DNA from: UBA1756 sp045222555
GTDB taxonomy: Bacteria > Bacteroidota > Bacteroidia > Bacteroidales > WCHB1-69
Assembly (NCBI GenBank): GCA_045222555.1
Contig: JBGUYY010000113.1
Span: forward strand, 10,442-74,441
DNA length: 64,000 bases
Direction: 5' to 3'
Within the stretch, counting starts at the first letter, position 1; the number at the start of each line of letters is the position of its first letter. Positions 46,117 to 53,589 of the stretch are shown in pieces. The notes beneath the pieces are model-generated. The model did not search any database and was not told the DNA's origin. It worked only from the letters and a program-made list of their open reading frames with translations. Position numbers and translations under genes: made by a program.

Positions 46117-47410
46117 ACTTTAATCTTATAATATCGTTCCACCTTGTAGTGGGGTTTTTACTCCTAAAATCGTGCTTGATTGAGTTGGCGAATACCTCTG
46201 CCTTCCCTTGCTCGTTTTTCTGTCTGTATTGTTGGGCTGCAAGGATTACCGTCTCGGTTCCATTCACTTTGTTGATTCGGTCAATCACTCTGTCTAATGA
46301 CTTCAACTTCTCTAAACGTTCGGCGTTGATGTCAAACAAATTGAGTTGGATAGGAGAAGTGGGTGCTATACCCATTACAATCACTCCGGCTTTCTTGTAC
46401 TGGTACCCCTCCTTATAAATGTCTTTTAAGACCCCGTGGGCGGCTTTCACTATCGTAGTGGTGGAGTTGGTGGCAGTGGGCAGCGAAGCCTCCTTAAACT
46501 GCCAGTATTGTGGTAAATCGTCCCTGAAGTAATTGGTATTGAGGAACACCCCGATGATGGATGCAACCGTCTTCTGTTTCCTCAATTTCTCGGCACATCT
46601 GGCGGCATAGTTGGCGACGTGTATCTTGATTGTCTCCAAATCAGGAACCATCCCGTTGAAACTACGGCTCGTGCAGATGCTCTTTTTCTTGGCCATTGCC
46701 TCGTTTGGAACACAGTCAATTCCGTTTAGTTCTGCCCAAGTACGATATATCACTATGTTGTTGAAGGTGGATTTCACAACCTCTTCTGGCAATGTGGCAA
46801 ATTCATAGGCGGTATGTATCCCCAATGATTCAAGTTTTGCAGCATACTTTCTCCCAATTCCCCAGACATCATCAACAGGATACAGTTTCAACGCCTTAAT
46901 TCTCTTTTCATCGGTGTCAATCATGCAGCAGTGTCGGTAACCGGAGTATTTCTTGGCGAAGTGGCTCGCCATCTTGGCAAGTGTCTTATTGGGGGCAAGG
47001 CCGATAGAAACGGGCACTCCGACCGATTTCTTGATACGATTGTGCAGGTTCTCACCCCATTGCTTGATGTCGATGTGTTCCATTCCGTCCAAATAAACGA
47101 AACACTCGTCTATGGAATAACGGAAGTATTGAGGTGCTTCCTGTCGGATAATCTCGACCACACGACCTGTTAGTTCTCCATATAGTTCGTAATTGGAAGA
47201 GAAGACCGCTATCTTCTGTTCGGAGAACTGTTCTTGAAGTTGGAAGTATGGAAGTCCGGCCTTTATACCGAGTTTCTTCGCTTCATTGGACCGTGCAACT
47301 ATGCAGCCGTCGTTATTAGAGAGAACAACGACAGGTTTCCCGTTCAAATCGGGACGGAAAACACGCTCACAGGAAACGTAACAGTTATCACAGTCTATGA
47401 TGCCATACAT
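46115..47410 (-). CDS. umuC: DNA polymerase V catalytic subunit UmuC
   Basis: 431 aa. Catalytic motifs MYGIIDCDNCYVSCERVF and RYSIDECFVYLDG. NNDGCIVARSNEAKKLGI and SIGLAPNKTLAKMASHFAKK are the UmuC fingers/palm. A clamp-binding motif QLNLFD lies near residue 377. Paired with umuD 4 bp upstream. It would perform error-prone translesion synthesis. A 134-aa unknown gene precedes the pair in the same run. No LexA-type box is obvious upstream, so SOS control is unproven. Confidence 0.94.
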   Translation of the reverse strand: MYGIIDCDNCYVSCERVFRPDLNGKPVVVLSNNDGCIVARSNEAKKLGIKAGLPYFQLQEQFSEQKIAVFSSNYELYGELTGRVVEIIRQEAPQYFRYSIDECFVYLDGMEHIDIKQWGENLHNRIKKSVGVPVSIGLAPNKTLAKMASHFAKKYSGYRHCCMIDTDEKRIKALKLYPVDDVWGIGRKYAAKLESLGIHTAYEFATLPEEVVKSTFNNIVIYRTWAELNGIDCVPNEAMAKKKSICTSRSFNGMVPDLETIKIHVANYAARCAEKLRKQKTVASIIGVFLNTNYFRDDLPQYWQFKEASLPTATNSTTTIVKAAHGVLKDIYKEGYQYKKAGVIVMGIAPTSPIQLNLFDINAERLEKLKSLDRVIDRINKVNGTETVILAAQQYRQKNEQGKAEVFANSIKHDFRSKNPTTRWNDIIRLK

Positions 47411-47414
47411 AAGT

Positions 47415-47852
47415 CTATTTCTTCCAGTTTCTTATGGTCCATACAACTACACCCCACACCTCAAAGTCGTCACTGTCGTTGATTTTGATTGGGTGGTATT
47501 TCTTGTTAGCAGGACGGAGTTCAATGTATCCTTCGGACTTATGGGAGAGGTCAAGGAACTTGATTGTAAATTCGTTATTCACGAAGGCGACAATCACGTC
47601 ACCGTCAGAGGGTTCAACGCTACGGTCTATGATGGCGATGTCGCCGTCGTTGATACCGGCATCTATCATAGAATCACCATCGACACGACCGTAAAAGGTG
47701 GCTTCGGGGTGTTTGATTAGGTCACGATTGAAGTCCAAGGTGTCGTGCTGGTAATCCTCTGCCGGAGAGGGGAAACCAGCCTTGATGGAGTAGGCGAGCT
47801 TCAATTCGAGCTCTTGGCTGAACTCACTCGGGATTATGTGGATTGGGGACAT
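47415..47852 (-). CDS. umuD: Polymerase V subunit UmuD (S24 peptidase)
   Basis: 145 aa from the ATG at 47852. The frame opens at 47888 but would overlap the previous gene, and the family starts near here. SAGFPSPAEDY holds the self-cleavage region (usually Cys/Ala-Gly; here A-G in KAGFPSP). The catalytic serine is in VDGDSMIDAGI and the lysine in EFTIKFLDL. RecA-stimulated self-cleavage gives UmuD', the partner of UmuC. It ends 4 bp before umuC. Confidence 0.92.
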   Translation of the reverse strand: MSPIHIIPSEFSQELELKLAYSIKAGFPSPAEDYQHDTLDFNRDLIKHPEATFYGRVDGDSMIDAGINDGDIAIIDRSVEPSDGDVIVAFVNNEFTIKFLDLSHKSEGYIELRPANKKYHPIKINDSDDFEVWGVVVWTIRNWKK

Positions 47853-47865
47853 ACACTTTCTATTT

Positions 47866-48270
47866 TCAATTATCAGTATTGGAGACACTGATGGTCAAAA
47901 GCCTGTCAAATGCCAACTTAAACCAACCCACTGCATCATATATTGCTTGTGAGGATTCAGCCCAATGGTTGTAATACCGCCATTGTGAGAATATCCCAGA
48001 ACCCAACACTTTGACATCTATAATGGTATCTGCTATCCTTGCAAATGCTTCTTCTGAATTAAATGCCTCGTCGCCATACTTTTCTCTAAATGAAGCAGCA
48101 CAGTCCATTTCAAAGCCGAAGGAAACGCACTCTCTGACGAATACAGGAGAATCTATGAAATAATATCTGTCTTCGGGTGGTTCTCGTTTCAAGTTTTTGA
48201 AATACTCAATATACTTCTTGCAGAAATCTTTTATACTTGTCGCTTGTTTGAAAAGAACTTCTTTATCCAT
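47866..48270 (-). CDS. Conserved small protein of unknown function
   Basis: 134 aa. EVLFKQATSIKDFCKKYIEYFKNLKREPPEDRYYFIDSPVFVRECVSFGFEMDCAASF, then LGSGIFSQWRYYNHWAESSQAI. The combination (PPEDRYYF and IFSQWRYYNHWA) is a pattern I associate with widespread uncharacterised proteins, without a known function. It ends 13 nt before umuD, so it probably shares its transcript. Confidence 0.65.
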   Translation of the reverse strand: MDKEVLFKQATSIKDFCKKYIEYFKNLKREPPEDRYYFIDSPVFVRECVSFGFEMDCAASFREKYGDEAFNSEEAFARIADTIIDVKVLGSGIFSQWRYYNHWAESSQAIYDAVGWFKLAFDRLLTISVSNTDN

Positions 48271-48337
48271 ATCATTCGGTTTGACTTAAGTAGCCAGAAC
48301 ACAGGACACCAGTGAATGAATACGATTAGGAATATTA

Positions 48338-49090
48338 TTATTTTGATGATGCTTTAAGTTCTGCTTTTGTGAGTTTTTTGGGGTATTTACTTTTAACATC
48401 CATCCATCTTGGCAATAGCAATTCCCTACCATAATAGTTTTTGTAATTAGTGCATAGTTTCTTTCCCCATTCTTCTGCTATTGTTGAACGTGTGTCGTGA
48501 TAATCATATATGGTTTGTTCTAAAGCAGCTAAAAAATCCTCTAGACTCTCAAAAGTTTTATAATCAACCTTTTCTGAATACCAAGTTGCTGGACGAATGT
48601 TGTTTATCACTTTATTACGATATTGGACTTTAATTGGCCATACACTACTTGAGCAGCTTATTTCCCATACGTTTTTTAACCAAAAATCCTCAATCACAAC
48701 TAAACCCCCATCTTCCATACGATATTTGATAAGTAGATATTTAGCGTGTAGTTTCCACGGATTATCTCTCACTTCGTTGATATATCCACGAAATGAACCT
48801 ATATCAAAATTAGGACTTCCCGTAAAAGACTTAACTTCAAGCCAACCTTCTTTACGATTCTCTGTATCTAACCAGAAATCGGGAGATTCTTGTCTGGTGT
48901 TATGGATATTATCATATCCTTTATCGTTCAGCCATTTAGCCAACCATTCTTCTAAAATATTACCTACCACATTATTCTGTTCTACTACTATATCAAAATC
49001 TCGAAGGTTGAATTTAATATAGCCATCAGAACCGACGAAACAAAATTCATCTTTCAATGCTGTATAAATTTCTTCTGCTGTTACTTTCAT
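48338..49090 (-). CDS. Type II restriction endonuclease, NgoBV-like
   Basis: 250 aa. The PD-(D/E)xK core is ESPDFWLDTENRKEGWLEVKSF, with D and E-V-K in place, followed by NFDIGSFRGYINEV. This resembles NgoBV-family enzymes (recognising GGNNCC); that specificity is inferred by similarity only. It lies 11 nt after the cytosine methyltransferase gene on the same strand, the standard layout of a type II system. It defends the element or host against unmodified DNA. Confidence 0.75.
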   Translation of the reverse strand: MKVTAEEIYTALKDEFCFVGSDGYIKFNLRDFDIVVEQNNVVGNILEEWLAKWLNDKGYDNIHNTRQESPDFWLDTENRKEGWLEVKSFTGSPNFDIGSFRGYINEVRDNPWKLHAKYLLIKYRMEDGGLVVIEDFWLKNVWEISCSSSVWPIKVQYRNKVINNIRPATWYSEKVDYKTFESLEDFLAALEQTIYDYHDTRSTIAEEWGKKLCTNYKNYYGRELLLPRWMDVKSKYPKKLTKAELKASSK

Positions 49091-49101
49091 TTGTCAATAT
49101 A

Positions 49102-50409
49102 TTATAATTTTTCCACTAATCTACTTGCTACTTCTTTAATTACAGGAACGACCACGGTGTTTCCCAAAAGGTCAAAACCATTAGCTTCGTCTATATCAAA
49201 CTTAAACGATTCTGGATAACCAAACAACCTTAAACCTTCTCGTAATGTCAATGTGCGTAACCCACCATTGTCTATCACATAAAGATGTTGCATATCTGTA
49301 GCTACTAAAGTAGGTGCTACTTCTTTTGGAGATAATATTTTTCCAACCTCAAAACTTAATTTTCCTGCCACAATATTATATCCTTTGGGCTTGGTAGTGT
49401 CGCTAATTCTTCTGGATGTTGTTACCATCTTCCCATTTGGAGCTATATGTTCTTCTGTGACTTGTTTTTTAGGATGCTCATATCTAACATACCCTTTAGT
49501 AGTTAAATCATCCAGCATTTCTTGCAAATTATCACTTTGATAAAAGGTTTCTATTTGGGATTTAGTAAGTGGCATACCATCCATCCATTTTATTCCAATA
49601 ATATCAGCCCATTTCTTCTTCCTTCTTTCTGTCAAAAGAAGATTTAATAAACGCTTTTCTTCGTCTGTTACAGACCCTTTAAGCTCTAAATCCCAACTGT
49701 GTATATTATCAGCACCGCCCCTCTTATCTTTAATGGCCTTACCAGATAACTCTTCTACTGTGAATTTGTCCAAAAGATGCTTTACAAATGGAGAATTAGA
49801 TGTGGGCTTCCCGCTTTCAAGAATTTTTCCTAATAGCGATTGTTTATTTGTAAAATTGTCTAATGAAATTGGGCTGTCGCAGAGGTCTTTTCTTATTCCT
49901 ATGATATAGATTCTCTTTCTAACTTGAGGGACGCCAAAATCCACGGAATTAAGCACTTTGTAAGACACCCAATAATCAGCAGCATCCAGATTGCTTAATA
50001 TAACCTCTAAAGTATTGCCTCCATCGTGATTGGCAAGACCTTCCACATTCTCTAATATGAATCCCTTTGGCCTTTTTGCTCTGATTATTCTTTCTACATC
50101 AAAGAACAATGTACCCCTTGTATCTGCAAAACCATCCCTATTACCAGCTGCACTAAAGGCTTGGCAAGGGAATCCTCCGCATAATATATCAAAATCAGGG
50201 ATACTACCAGCTTCAACTTTTGTTATGTCACCAGTAATTTTATCTTTGGGATGATTCTGTTTAAGGATTTTTATTGCAGATTCTTTGATTTCAGATGTAA
50301 AAACACATTTCGTGGAATAACCAGCCTTTCTCAAAGCCTGTTCTAATCCCAATCTAATTCCACCTATGCCAGCAAATAGGTCGATAAATCTGACTGTTTC
50401 TTTTGCCAT
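49102..50409 (-). CDS. DNA cytosine-5 methyltransferase (type II RM)
   Basis: 435 aa. Motif I FIDLFAGIGGIRLGLEQAL, motif IV CGGFPCQAFSAAG (catalytic Cys), motif VI ILENVEGLANHD, motif VIII PQVRKRIYIIG, motif X LLGNTVVVPVI. A ~200-residue target recognition region lies between VIII and IX. It makes 5-methylcytosine and protects DNA from the neighbouring endonuclease. The strand and 11-nt spacing to the endonuclease indicate one transcript, with the methyltransferase first. Confidence 0.93.
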   Translation of the reverse strand: MAKETVRFIDLFAGIGGIRLGLEQALRKAGYSTKCVFTSEIKESAIKILKQNHPKDKITGDITKVEAGSIPDFDILCGGFPCQAFSAAGNRDGFADTRGTLFFDVERIIRAKRPKGFILENVEGLANHDGGNTLEVILSNLDAADYWVSYKVLNSVDFGVPQVRKRIYIIGIRKDLCDSPISLDNFTNKQSLLGKILESGKPTSNSPFVKHLLDKFTVEELSGKAIKDKRGGADNIHSWDLELKGSVTDEEKRLLNLLLTERRKKKWADIIGIKWMDGMPLTKSQIETFYQSDNLQEMLDDLTTKGYVRYEHPKKQVTEEHIAPNGKMVTTSRRISDTTKPKGYNIVAGKLSFEVGKILSPKEVAPTLVATDMQHLYVIDNGGLRTLTLREGLRLFGYPESFKFDIDEANGFDLLGNTVVVPVIKEVASRLVEKL

Positions 50410-50471
50410 TTATAATAACACGTATTTGAATTGTAACATAATTTTCAGTATAAAGTAATCTTGTAAGAATG

Positions 50472-50768
50472 TCAATGAACAAACAAGTATTTCCCAACAA
50501 CATCCTCAACGGCTTCATAATCCACTTCGAGCCCACTCCCATCGTCCGCTTCACGAACCAAGTCCTTCAAGGGGTAGGTGTCCTCGTTGATTTCAATTTC
50601 GGCGACAGGACACACCTCGAAATCCAAGGTGTCCCCGTTTATCACCAGAGCATAGTCCCCACAATCGTCAAATGGGCTATATTCCTCCACGGCCTCACTT
50701 ACCTTGTAACAATATGCCTTAAAGTCCTGATATGAAACAAAACCGTACTCGTCTTCTGAAATAATCAT
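50472..50768 (-). CDS. Small acidic protein of unknown function
   Basis: 98 aa, strikingly acidic (clusters such as EDEYG, EAVEEYSPFDD, EIEINEDTY, EADDGSGLEVDYEAVEDV, few basic residues). No motif recognised. It lies upstream of the restriction-modification pair on the same strand. Such composition is compatible with a DNA-mimic or anti-restriction role but does not prove one. Confidence 0.6.
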   Translation of the reverse strand: MIISEDEYGFVSYQDFKAYCYKVSEAVEEYSPFDDCGDYALVINGDTLDFEVCPVAEIEINEDTYPLKDLVREADDGSGLEVDYEAVEDVVGKYLFVH

Positions 50769-50857
50769 AAGCCTTTCATTTTAAGTTGCAAAAATACAAA
50801 ATAATCGAAAATGAATTTCCACTTGACCTATGTTTAAAGAAAAGAGTCTTGAGGATG

Positions 50858-50897
50858 AAAAGAGAATGCCGCCCGGATCCGGGCGGCATTCTCTTTT
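50858..50897. terminator. Perfect 40-bp palindromic terminator
   Basis: Perfect inverted repeat centred on GGATCC with arms AAAAGAGAATGCCGCCCG..., flanked by A and T runs, so it can terminate in both directions. It follows the gene ending at 50927 on the minus strand. Confidence 0.92.
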
Positions 50898-50926
50898 TCA
50901 ACAATCTTGATTAAAGTTTGTAATCG

Positions 50927-51115
50927 TCAAAGTTCAACTTTTTGACCATCCACAATCTTGTAGATTCTGAACCATTCCACATCGGGTTTGTCCAACCCCC
51001 AAAACTTGACCAAGTCATCCCTGCTCATCTCATAATAGGAGAGTGGGATGGAAAGGGTTGGTGTGAGTACGCTTGGATTCCCGACCTCCTTGATTTCCGC
51101 CATATACTTTTTCAT
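50927..51115 (-). CDS. Small protein, unknown
   Basis: 62 aa: MKKYMAEIKEVGNPSVLTPTL, then LSYYEMSRDDLVKFWGLDKPDVEWFRIYKI. No family recognised. Its ATG overlaps the TGA of the upstream small gene by 4 bp (51112-51115), so the two are coupled. The strong palindrome at 50858 ends the transcript. Confidence 0.6.
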   Translation of the reverse strand: MKKYMAEIKEVGNPSVLTPTLSIPLSYYEMSRDDLVKFWGLDKPDVEWFRIYKIVDGQKVEL

Positions 51116-51261
51116 CTCACAAACATTTTTCTTAACTTCCGTAAAGTATTGATGGCTCGGCCTGTTTTGCTTCTGGTGCTGCGAAGAGAGAGCCCATCTC
51201 TTAAAAGGTCAATCTCATAACCATACTGGATGAGATAGTCAAATCTGGTCTTACGTTCCAT
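51112..51261 (-). CDS. Small basic protein, unknown
   Basis: 49 aa: MERKTRFDYLIQYGYEIDLL, then RDGLSLRSTRSKTGRAINTLRKLRKMFVR. Strongly basic at the C-terminus. The stop overlaps the next ATG (ATGA). It begins 13 nt after the resolvase stop on the same strand. The basic tail suggests nucleic-acid binding, for example a small accessory to the resolvase; this is inference. Confidence 0.55.
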   Translation of the reverse strand: MERKTRFDYLIQYGYEIDLLRDGLSLRSTRSKTGRAINTLRKLRKMFVR

Positions 51262-51274
51262 AATATTCTCCTTT

Positions 51275-51910
51275 CTATGCTACATCTACGAATTTCTTCT
51301 TTATTCTCTGAACTGTACTGATGCCTACACCTTCGTTTTTGGCTATCATACGGATGGGGTATCCCTTCCGTAATTGCTTGATGACGCCGGCATATTCTTC
51401 TTGCAGTTTCTCATCAGGTTTCTTATAACCCACCTTACGACCGACCTTGCCCCCTTCGGCGATGTACTTCTCTTTTCCCGAATTGAGTCTGAACTTAATG
51501 TTTTCACGCTCCATTTCAGCACAGGTGCCCAACACCGCCACAAAAATGGTGAGAAACGGATGCTGGGTGCCATCCGAATTGAAGATGGACAACTGCTCTT
51601 TTTGGAAATACACGTTTAGATGATGTTCCTTACAGAGTTGGACATTGGCCAACACGTCATCCACGTTTCGTCCAAGTCGGGATAACTCTGATATCAGAAG
51701 TGTATCAACATTATTATTGAAACAATAGTTGAGGCACTCTGTGAGGACGGGACGCTCTTTGGTCTTTTTTGCTCCGCTGATGTGTTCCTCGAATGTTTTC
51801 TCAACGATAAGAGAGTTGTCGTTGGCGTACTTCTCCAAATCACGGATTTGTCTCGATGTGTCCTGTCGGTCTCCGACCGAAGACACCCTTGCATAAATTG
51901 CTGCTTTCAT
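51275..51910 (-). CDS. Small serine recombinase (resolvase/invertase)
   Basis: 211 aa. Catalytic Ser10 in MKAAIYARVSSVGDRQDT. Conserved ISELSRLGRNVDDVL and FVAVLGTCAEMERENIKFRLNSG, then a C-terminal helix-turn-helix (PIRMIAKNEGVGISTVQRIKKKF). It cuts at paired sites to resolve or invert DNA. A 9-bp inverted repeat (TTTTCGAAT / ATTCGAAAA) just upstream, 51931-51984, is a candidate binding site. It is separate from the large recombinase at the right end. Confidence 0.92.
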   Translation of the reverse strand: MKAAIYARVSSVGDRQDTSRQIRDLEKYANDNSLIVEKTFEEHISGAKKTKERPVLTECLNYCFNNNVDTLLISELSRLGRNVDDVLANVQLCKEHHLNVYFQKEQLSIFNSDGTQHPFLTIFVAVLGTCAEMERENIKFRLNSGKEKYIAEGGKVGRKVGYKKPDEKLQEEYAGVIKQLRKGYPIRMIAKNEGVGISTVQRIKKKFVDVA

Positions 51911-51930
51911 ATTTAAATATCACTTTGAGT

Positions 51931-51984
51931 TTTTCGAATGCTTAAACTTGTGTTCATAGTGGGTTATCACCAATTATTCGAAAA
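51931..51984. repeat. Inverted repeat upstream of the resolvase
   Basis: TTTTCGAAT (51931-51939) and ATTCGAAAA (51976-51984), perfect 9-bp arms 36 bp apart, in the promoter region of the resolvase. Could be its operator or a res subsite. Confidence 0.55.
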
Positions 51985-52009
51985 CAAAATGGATTGAACA
52001 CATTTTAGG

Positions 52010-52207
52010 TCATTGTTCTGTCATTGATTCTTGCTCTTCTCTCTTTTTTAATTTTTCCACGAGGTCATCGGCTCCCCACACAGCTTCATCAATAAGAGTG
52101 TTCATTGACATATTGCTGAAATCTGGGTTACTACAACGGCCGTTAAGGATGGCACATAAGGTGTTCTCGAAAATTCGGAGCCAATCTTCTTCAGTTTTGG
52201 GTTTCAT
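52010..52207 (-). CDS. Small protein, unknown
   Basis: 65 aa: MKPKTEEDWLRIFENTLCAI, then LNGRCSNPDFSNMSMNTLIDEAVWGADDLVEKLKKREEQ. Mostly helical, acidic tail. No family recognised. Minus strand, ahead of the resolvase in the same direction. The 200 bp to its right (52208-52413) are AT-rich; I see no gene there. Confidence 0.5.
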   Translation of the reverse strand: MKPKTEEDWLRIFENTLCAILNGRCSNPDFSNMSMNTLIDEAVWGADDLVEKLKKREEQESMTEQ

Positions 52208-52413
52208 AGCTTCTTTATTTTAAATCCACGGCAAAGATACAAAAAAAATCAGCACGAACATACTGAGACTAAGATATTTAGAATTTTCAAATATCAAAAA
52301 ACACCTTTTCGAAATCAGATGCGGTCATAAGAAAAACACCCACCTGATGAAGGCGAGTGTTTCCGAATTATGATTAAAAAATTGAAAAATGCGGCGTTGC
52401 GATGCGGCAAAAA

Positions 52414-52755
52414 CTATTTAGGTGTTTCTTTCTTCATTCTCTGTATTTGCAACTCCACGAGTATCCACGAAACACAACCTTCGAGCAATGCGTCAAAATC
52501 CAATGAGGGTCTTCCTGTAGTCTGCAATTTTTCCTGTGATTCGATGCGGTCCATTAGCGGAGATACGGTCTTAACGATAAAGTCTTTAACGTCTTCCACC
52601 CCTTCTTTTTTGGCGGATTGCAAAAACTTGTCGATGTCGTTTCCGTAGCGTTCCTTGATTTGCGATACGGCGGTGGCGATTGCGGATTGTCGTTGCGTGC
52701 AACCTTCGTTTAAGATGAATGCGTCAAAGTTTTCTATCTTGTGTAATTTTTTCAT
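52414..52755 (-). CDS. Small helical protein, unknown
   Basis: 113 aa: MKKLHKIENFDAFILNEGCT, then QRQSAIATAVSQIKERYGNDIDKFLQSAKKEGVEDVKDFI and SWILVELQIQRMKKETPK. Predicted mainly helical. No motif identified. It is the rightmost gene of the minus-strand block; transcription turns to plus at 52845. Confidence 0.5.
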   Translation of the reverse strand: MKKLHKIENFDAFILNEGCTQRQSAIATAVSQIKERYGNDIDKFLQSAKKEGVEDVKDFIVKTVSPLMDRIESQEKLQTTGRPSLDFDALLEGCVSWILVELQIQRMKKETPK

Positions 52756-52844
52756 TTTTAATATTTTAAGTTGTATTGTTCTTTAATATATTTATGGCGT
52801 GTTGGTGAAAGGTATCATAAATATAGTATAAGAAAATACTGATT

Positions 52845-53243
52845 ATGAATATTTTAATTATTTTTAGCGAGGCGATGAGTCTTCCTCTGGAAAATGAAAA
52901 CGTCGAGACCTTTGGATTGGTTCTGAACAAGGACCGTTGGGAGAAGACCCCGTACAAAGATGAATTCTTGGACTATGTTCGTACAATAGATTTATTGTAT
53001 AAATACGGTTTCATAAGCAATGGCGGCGGGATGGATTTTGTGAAAAATGGAGAAATGTTCGTCGAATACGGGGATATAACCTGGCGTGCCTTTAAAACGG
53101 TGGTTAAAATATGCGGCGTCCAATATGCAGTAGTGGGAGAATACACCACGCTGGACGAGGAAGACTATCAAGGTGAATACTTCACCAATAAAGAGAAGTG
53201 GGCGTCAGTCGCCAAGCGGGCGGAGTTGGTTTGGCAGCGTTGA
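52845..53243 (+). CDS. Small protein, unknown
   Basis: 132 aa (an alternative ATG at 52875 gives MSLPLENENVETFG). WEKTPYKDEFLDYVRTIDLLYKYGFISNGGGMDFVKNGEMFVEYGDITWRAFKTVVKICG. Mixed alpha/beta. No family recognised. First plus-strand gene of the right arm of the element. It precedes the structured RNA region and the primase-like gene. Confidence 0.5.
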   Translation: MNILIIFSEAMSLPLENENVETFGLVLNKDRWEKTPYKDEFLDYVRTIDLLYKYGFISNGGGMDFVKNGEMFVEYGDITWRAFKTVVKICGVQYAVVGEYTTLDEEDYQGEYFTNKEKWASVAKRAELVWQR

Positions 53244-53451
53244 TGGCGATGGCGGAGCAAATGAAGTGGATGTCCAAAAATGCATAGAATGAAGTAAATT
53301 ATTGAGTAGTTGATGTTTTTCAAAACAAAAAAATACTATATATCAATAAGTTATATTTTGCAAGTGGGGGCAAAACACCCATTTTTTACAGCGCTGCACC
53401 CATAAGGGCGGCACAAAAAACATCCCATTTCATTTTTGTTATATTTATATA

Positions 53452-53575
53452 GTCGGGGGTAATTACCGACGACAATCATTTGATTTCATTACCGTCAGGG
53501 ACCATCTGACAAACAAAAATAAAACCCTATTCCTTGCACAGGTGTGGAAATGGTCCTTCCCCCTGTGTAAGGAAT
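53452..53575 (+). ncRNA. Structured leader with two complementary (kissing) hairpin loops
   Basis: Three hairpins sit directly upstream of the ATG at 53590. H1: GTCGG...CCGAC (53452-53470). H2: GTCAG-GGACCAT-CTGAC (53494-53510), 7-nt loop. H3: a 14-bp stem ATTCCTTGCACAGG / CCTGTGTAAGGAAT (53529-53575), topped by GGAA-ATGGTCC-TTCC with a 7-nt loop at 53550-53556. The H2 and H3 loops are exact reverse complements (7 of 7), so a loop-loop pairing is predicted. The wider gap 53244-53589 has no gene. It could be a control element for translation or replication of the downstream gene, an antisense RNA locus, or an origin. Confidence 0.75.
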
Positions 53576-53589
53576 TTCTTTTATAAATT

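Noticed and set aside
52766..52957. 63-aa minus-strand frame
   Set aside because: Antisense to the start of the 132-aa gene, with no start context or recognisable content.
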